A DNA stretch of 64,000 bases, taken from NCBI GenBank assembly GCA_036395115.1, contig DASWDU010000032.1:1-64000 (forward strand). Direction: 5' to 3'. Both the position numbers and the translations under genes were made by a program. This stretch comes from Thermoplasmata archaeon. Lineage in GTDB: Archaea; Thermoplasmatota; Thermoplasmata; RBG-16-68-12. A model generated the notes under the pieces. It was not told the origin of the DNA and ran no database searches. It saw nothing but the letters and a program-made list of their open reading frames with translations. Each line of letters opens with the position of its first letter. Within the stretch, counting starts at the first letter, position 1. Below are positions 59,606 through 64,000 of the stretch, piece after piece.

Positions 59606-61474
59606 TCACTTCTCTAACTCGCCGCCGTCCGCCGCAGCGGGCGCCCGAATTCGGCCTTCGGCCACGCTGGCCCGGTAACTGCGGAACAGCCGGATCGCCA
59701 TCGAGACACCAACGGCGAACAGGACCACGCCTACGAGGACAAAGACCGCGTTGATCCCGACCGCGACGAGGATATAGGTCTTGTCCGTTTGGATTGGACC
59801 CCGGACGTTCCGGAGGACCCACGAAGAGTCGTTTTGAGTGTAGAGCCAGACCGAGTACAGGAACGTCCATGTCTGCCACACGAGTGCCGCGAGCGTCGTG
59901 ACAATCATGAAGACTCCCGGGATGAGCGAATATCTCGTCGGCGCGCGGGTCCTCGCGAGGTGGATCGTGATCAGCATAATCGCGAGCCCCGCAAGGAGCT
60001 GGTTTGCGCCGCCGAAGTAGAGCCACAACGCCCACCAGCTTCCCGAGACCGCGAAGCCCCACGGAACGCCGAGGCCGACAACCGTCGACACGTGCTTGTT
60101 CCCGAACACACGGAACCGCCCCTCCGCCCACGTTTCCCCCGCCACCAGGCGGAAGAACCGAGTGACGAGCGCCTGGACGGTCAGGGCGTAGATGATGAGC
60201 ACGAGCCCGAAGAAGGTCGTCAGGACCGCCGTCGTGAGATTCCCGAGGAACGGGGAGGTAAGGACGACCGCCCCGGCCACCCATGCGGCCACGTTCGTCC
60301 GACCTGCGAAGAACGACGGCGCGAGGACCATGTACGCGATCAGGGAGGCGAGGGCGAGAAGGCCCTCGGACAGCATCGCGCCGCCGCCAACCGGAAGGGC
60401 ATCCGTCTCGATGTCGAGTTGTTTCGAGGAGGACGAGCTGCTCACGAGGCTGTGCCAACCCGAGATGGCCCCGCACGCGATGGCCACGAACAGAATGGGC
60501 CATATCGGTCCGAGGATCCCTTGAGGGTCGACCCAGAACGGTCCCGCGGGCATCTGGACGCTAATCGGAGCACCGGGTCCGATCACAAACGACCCGATCT
60601 GGATTGGCCAGAATGGAGTCATGAGCGCGCCGACCAGGATAAGGATGATCGCCGCGTATGCCGGGTAGAACGCCAAATAGTTGGTCGGTTGGACGAACAT
60701 CGGCGTCGGCAGGACGGCGGCCGCATACAGGATGACGGCGCAAATGAAGGCCCACACCGGGAGATTCCATGCGCCCCACGGCAGGGAGACCGGGACGGCG
60801 ACGCCGAGATAGATGCTGATGACGACGAGCGCAAGGCCGATTCCGGTGACCGCGAAGACGTTCACCTTGAAGCGATACAGGAGCTGGCCGCACAACACGC
60901 CGGCAAGGAGGATCCCGATCGTCGCGACGAACGTTCCGGGGAACGCGTTCCAGAAGGACGCGATCAAGGCGATGAATGTCGCCGAGATGATGATGAGGTA
61001 GAACAGCACGAACGCGAGGAGGTTCGTCCGTCCGCGGGCCCCCGTGAACTCATGGGTGATCGGCCCGAACGAGCGGCCTTCCTTGCGGACGGACAGCATC
61101 ATCGCACCGTAGTCTTGCAGCCATCCGATGAAGAAGTTCCCGCCGATGATCCAGAGCAGGGCGGGCAACCAGCCGTAGGTGATGCCGATGAACGGGCCGA
61201 GGATCGGCCCGAGCGCCGCGACGCTCTTGAACTGGTAGCCCCAGAGGACGTACCGACTCGTCGGGAAGTACTCGACGCCGTCCATGTACATGTGCGCAGG
61301 CGTCGTCCGCTTCGCGTCGGACCGCCAGACGTTCCGGTCGATCCACTTCGCGTACCCCCAATACGCGATTCCATACAGGACGATCGTCGCAATGACCCAC
61401 AAGAACGGAGTTGCCAGAAAGTCTACCACACAGCCCGCCTCCCGCACACCCTGGCCCTTGCCAGGACCCGCCAT
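59606..61474 (-). CDS. cstA: Carbon starvation protein A (CstA) family transporter
   Basis: The product is 622 aa with about 16 TM helices. CstA marks are WGYQFKSVAALGPILGPFIG, IGGNFFIGWLQDYGAMM, ISGWHSLVSSSSSSKQL and FGGANQLLAGLAIMLITIH. CstA proteins import peptides or pyruvate. ATG 61474 is used; GTG 61429 is a shorter alternative. A TTTTTAAGG element lies about 23 bp upstream. It stands alone. Confidence 0.9.
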   Translation of the reverse strand: MAGPGKGQGVREAGCVVDFLATPFLWVIATIVLYGIAYWGYAKWIDRNVWRSDAKRTTPAHMYMDGVEYFPTSRYVLWGYQFKSVAALGPILGPFIGITYGWLPALLWIIGGNFFIGWLQDYGAMMLSVRKEGRSFGPITHEFTGARGRTNLLAFVLFYLIIISATFIALIASFWNAFPGTFVATIGILLAGVLCGQLLYRFKVNVFAVTGIGLALVVISIYLGVAVPVSLPWGAWNLPVWAFICAVILYAAAVLPTPMFVQPTNYLAFYPAYAAIILILVGALMTPFWPIQIGSFVIGPGAPISVQMPAGPFWVDPQGILGPIWPILFVAIACGAISGWHSLVSSSSSSKQLDIETDALPVGGGAMLSEGLLALASLIAYMVLAPSFFAGRTNVAAWVAGAVVLTSPFLGNLTTAVLTTFFGLVLIIYALTVQALVTRFFRLVAGETWAEGRFRVFGNKHVSTVVGLGVPWGFAVSGSWWALWLYFGGANQLLAGLAIMLITIHLARTRAPTRYSLIPGVFMIVTTLAALVWQTWTFLYSVWLYTQNDSSWVLRNVRGPIQTDKTYILVAVGINAVFVLVGVVLFAVGVSMAIRLFRSYRASVAEGRIRAPAAADGGELEK

Positions 61475-61591
61475 GGGTAAGCGTGTCAGGTCCTTAAAAA
61501 GTCACGCTTGCCGGCGGCCGGCGCCACGCGCGGCCGGAAGCAAGATAGGGTCGTTCGGCCATCTGATATTGAATTGTACAGGCCTCCGCGT

Positions 61592-61963
61592 GTGCAACTG
61601 CTCGGCCTCTTGCCCGCCATGCTCAAGCCGTGCGGACCCGCCTGCGCCCAGCCCTTCACGAACCGTACGGTCGAGGCACTGCGGTCGGAGGAACTCCGCG
61701 AGACACCGGCATTCATGATCGAGAATGCGGAGCGTGCGCACGAACTCGCGGAAGACTTGTTCCGCGACTTCGGAAACCGGATTCGCATCGAGGTCGTCGG
61801 ATTCGATTCGCCGCGCGGCGTTTGGCTCGGGCTGCGGCACCGGATCGGCCGTGGATTCGCCGTCATCGTGGATGGCCACGAGGTGCTCCGTGACCCGACG
61901 GACTACGAACCGGTGAGAGGCGCGGTTTCTCGAGCGCTCGTGGCGCGGCCGTCGCCCGCCTAG
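61592..61963 (+). CDS. Hypothetical small protein
   Basis: The product is 123 aa from GTG 61592; ATG 61619 is an alternative. Cys residues cluster near the N terminus (KPCGPACAQPF), followed by helical and strand segments (RIRIEVVGFDSPRGVWLGL). It could be a small redox or binding protein, but the family is not recognised. A TATTG TATA-like element lies about 26 bp upstream of GTG 61592. It shares a CTAG at the stops with the transporter that converges on it. Confidence 0.55.
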   Translation: MQLLGLLPAMLKPCGPACAQPFTNRTVEALRSEELRETPAFMIENAERAHELAEDLFRDFGNRIRIEVVGFDSPRGVWLGLRHRIGRGFAVIVDGHEVLRDPTDYEPVRGAVSRALVARPSPA

Positions 61964-62874
61964 TCCGGTCCCCCGGCGACGGCGTCCGGGGCGCCGAACG
62001 TCCGGAACACGAGCGGAAGCGACGCTAGCCACCCGATCTCGAAGATGAGGGACACGATCGACGGCAACGTCGCGGTCGGGCCGAACATCGCGAACGCGAG
62101 GACGACCGCGAGCCCGAGATTCTTGAACGACGCGAACGTCGTGAGCGAAAGCTGCGTCCCCCTGGGGGCGCGCGCCACCCTCGCCGCGAGGAACACCAAG
62201 CTGCCAACGCCGAACGTCCGAACGAACGCGAGGACCGACAGGACCCCGAGCAGGTCCGGTCGTTGGATCAAGGGATCGCGAGTCGAACCGGAGACCGCGA
62301 TGACGAGGAAGAAGAACGTGACGCTCACGACGGTGATCCGGGCGTCCCGCACCCGGGGCCAGTGCGCAATCGCACGCGACCCAACGAGGGGCGCCCCGAT
62401 CAGAAGGACTGTCTGCAGCAAGAGCTCCGACACCGGGACCGCCTGGCTCGTGAATGCGAGCGTGATGAGGGGCACGAGCGCGAGGCCGAGGAGATACAGA
62501 GTCGCCAACGAGACGAGCGCGCGGCGCGTGTCGCCCTTGAGGTAGGCGGTGATCGGCACAACGGCCACGGCGGGGGGCACGGCGGCCATGAGGACCCAAC
62601 CGTCCCGGATCGCCACCTCGTAGCTCACGTAGGCGAACGCGAGGATGACGCCGCTCAACAGGACGTAACTCAGGGCGAACGAAACGAGGAAGCCTCGGAC
62701 CTCGGCGCGGGGCGAAATTCCCTTCAAGGTGATCTCGGACAAGGAGAACGCCATCCCGACGGCCAGCGCCAGCTGGGAGATCTCTTTCGAGTAGGCCGGG
62801 AAGCCTCCCGTCGCGAATCCAACGACGAGGCCTGAGGCGACCATCGTCGGGAAGCTCCGCCACGGCCGGAACAC
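61960..62874 (-). CDS. BASS-like (bile acid:sodium symporter type) transporter
   Basis: The product is 304 aa with about nine TM helices. The pattern (PAVAVVPITAYLKGD, VLLIGAPLVGSRAIAHW, LTTFASFKNLGLAVVLAF) resembles BASS/arsenite-efflux folds, with a helix-breaking Pro/Ala stretch. The substrate is unknown. GTG 62874 was chosen, as a CTTTTCA TATA-like element lies about 27 bp upstream; the longer frame upstream is not membrane-like. Confidence 0.65.
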   Translation of the reverse strand: MFRPWRSFPTMVASGLVVGFATGGFPAYSKEISQLALAVGMAFSLSEITLKGISPRAEVRGFLVSFALSYVLLSGVILAFAYVSYEVAIRDGWVLMAAVPPAVAVVPITAYLKGDTRRALVSLATLYLLGLALVPLITLAFTSQAVPVSELLLQTVLLIGAPLVGSRAIAHWPRVRDARITVVSVTFFFLVIAVSGSTRDPLIQRPDLLGVLSVLAFVRTFGVGSLVFLAARVARAPRGTQLSLTTFASFKNLGLAVVLAFAMFGPTATLPSIVSLIFEIGWLASLPLVFRTFGAPDAVAGGPD

Positions 62875-63051
62875 GCGAGGGCGAGACGGACGCGCGTTGA
62901 AAAGCTTGACGCAGCGGACGTCACACGGCGGCGAGCACGGCGCCGAGGATCGCGAGTCCGACGGCGAACTCTTGCGGGAACGGGGCTCGGCGTGGGGATC
63001 GATCTTGGACCTCGCGGCGGCGGTGGGTGCGGCACTTTTATCCAACCCATC

Positions 63052-63059
63052 GAATATTC
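63052..63059. promoter_or_regulatory. GAATATTC palindrome before a UbiA-family gene
   Basis: This is the third copy of GAATATTC in the window, lying just ahead of the GTG at 63072 and after a TTTTAT TATA-like element at about 63036-63042. The other two lie in the divergent spacer before the UbiA-like gene at 30792. Confidence 0.4.
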
Positions 63060-63071
63060 GGGCCCGAGACC

Positions 63072-64000
63072 GTGGGCGACGAAATCCGGGTCACGAAGGA
63101 ATTGTACATCGCCCCGAGCGACTTGTGGGAGCTCATCCTGTCCCTCGGCGGCGTGAAGTTCTGGATCGTCGCCATGGCGCCTCTTTACATCGGCTGGGTG
63201 CTCGCGCAATCCGCCTCGGATCGCCATCTGTTCATCAACGATCTGCGGGTCGTCCTCGCCCTACTCGTCGTCGGCCCGTTCCTCGGGACCTTCACGCTGC
63301 TCTTCAACACGTACTACGACATGCGCACGACGGACCAAGTGAATCCCCGCAAGCGATACGTGAAAATCGTCGAGGAGCTCACGGATCCGGAGACGCTCCT
63401 CCTCGGCTCGATCGGATTCGCGGCGATCGGCGTGCTCTTGGCATTCTACATCTCCCAGAACCTGATCGTGTACGGCGGCGCGGCAAACCCCACGGGCCCG
63501 TACGTCTTCCTCTTGCTGACCGTCGTCCTGGTGGCCCTCTCCCTGGCGTACTCCCATCCCCGCCTCCATTGGAAGGGCGTCGCGGGCATGGACCTCGTCA
63601 CGAACATGGTGGGCTTCGGGCTGATCTGCCCCGCGGCCGGCTGGTCCCTCCTGCGCCCGATCGAACAGGCGCCGTGGTGGTATTTCATCGCGATTACGCT
63701 GTTCCTCGGCGCCGTCTACGCTCCGACGACGGCCTCGGACTACGAGAGCGACCGCGCGTTCGGGATCCGGACGCTCGCGGTGCGGCTCGGGGTGGAGCGG
63801 ACGCTCCTCACCGGATTCGTGTTGCAGTGCCTCGCCGTGCTCGCGCTGGCGGTCGGATGGACGCTCCGCGCGTTTCCGTTCTCGGCCGCCGAGACGGGCG
63901 CGGTCGATGCGATGGGCCGCCTCTGGCCGTTTCTCGGTCTTCAGATCGCCTTCTATCCGTTCTTCGTTCGACGTCCGACGGTCGGGAAGATCTGGGCGCT
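63072..64000 (+). CDS. UbiA-family prenyltransferase (partial, cut at right edge)
   Basis: The frame is open from GTG 63072 to the window edge (309 residues seen, 3' end missing). TM helices are frequent. The first Asp motif is NTYYDMRTTDQVNPRK, the second TASDYESDRAFGIRTLAVRLG. Both look intact, so it is probably an active prenyltransferase, perhaps for a quinone, a tetrapyrrole or an archaeal lipid. The substrate is undetermined. Confidence 0.8.
   Translation, partial: MGDEIRVTKELYIAPSDLWELILSLGGVKFWIVAMAPLYIGWVLAQSASDRHLFINDLRVVLALLVVGPFLGTFTLLFNTYYDMRTTDQVNPRKRYVKIVEELTDPETLLLGSIGFAAIGVLLAFYISQNLIVYGGAANPTGPYVFLLLTVVLVALSLAYSHPRLHWKGVAGMDLVTNMVGFGLICPAAGWSLLRPIEQAPWWYFIAITLFLGAVYAPTTASDYESDRAFGIRTLAVRLGVERTLLTGFVLQCLAVLALAVGWTLRAFPFSAAETGAVDAMGRLWPFLGLQIAFYPFFVRRPTVGKIWA

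Noticed and set aside
59789-61480. Long plus-strand frame opposite cstA
   Set aside because: It is Asp/Arg/Glu-rich and mirrors a clear membrane transporter on the other strand.

Overview
The window is a dense, high-G+C stretch of an archaeal chromosome. Archaeal signs seen directly are TATA boxes about 25-30 bp ahead of start codons (many genes look leaderless, often with GTG or TTG starts), a tRNA-Thr with a bulge-helix-bulge type intron, tRNAs without an encoded CCA, an archaeal-type phosphoglycerate kinase, a stand-alone Elp3, and HTH regulators of archaeal families. The mix of a KaiC-like ATPase, a DUF835-like domain, many zinc-ribbon proteins and a Ras-like GTPase suggests an uncultured, high-G+C member of the Thermoplasmatota. 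That placement is an inference. Genes are tightly packed, with many ATGA/GTGA overlaps and convergent genes that share palindromic stop codons.

Region 1 (1-8.0 kb) looks like a signalling or scaffold block: a membrane-anchored surface protein with a cytoplasmic zinc ribbon (cut by the left edge), a coiled-coil zinc-ribbon protein, a KaiC-like ATPase, a protein with several zinc ribbons, and a fusion of a strikingly bacterial DnaA-type AAA+ domain to a DUF835-like domain. Region 2 (8.1-16.5 kb) is mainly housekeeping: pgk, an NCS1 permease, a secreted beta-propeller protein, tRNA-Thr(CGT), an amidohydrolase, glyS, and a membrane protein with a roadblock/longin-like tail. Region 3 (16.5-26.8 kb) holds a Rab/Ras-like GTPase beside that membrane protein, elp3, an HTH/small-protein pair, a NIF3-like protein, a MoaD-like protein paired with a BNR propeller, small membrane proteins, a GlcD-type FAD oxidase, an SRPBCC protein and another HTH regulator.

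Region 4 (26.8-33.8 kb) has a double-SIS sugar-phosphate protein, an 887-residue wHTH-STAND-TPR protein divergent from an atypical UbiA prenyltransferase across a spacer with two GAATATTC sites, then a cupin-MenA-like pair and a Bat-type HTH regulator. Region 5 (33.8-41.7 kb) is a sugar cluster: a TreT-like trehalose synthase and a MalK-like ATPase from overlapping divergent promoters, a six-hairpin glycosidase, two permeases and a binding protein, then galT. Region 6 (41.8-46.6 kb) is a five-gene operon for a VWA protein, a zinc ribbon-FHA protein, a Ser/Thr kinase-FHA protein, a PP2C phosphatase and a membrane protein. It resembles the bacterial TerY-phosphorylation triad.

Region 7 (46.7-54.3 kb) has a SnoaL-like protein, a membrane protein, a leaderless toxin-antitoxin-like pair, tRNA-Leu(CAA), an SCP2 protein, an epimerase-membrane protein operon, an acyl-CoA dehydrogenase and its convergent ArsR-like regulator. 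Region 8 (54.3-59.6 kb) centres on two ArsA/Get3-like ATPases, with two paralogous small proteins and membrane or zinc-finger neighbours. Region 9 (59.6-64 kb) has cstA, a small unknown protein, a BASS-like transporter and a third UbiA-family protein cut by the right edge.
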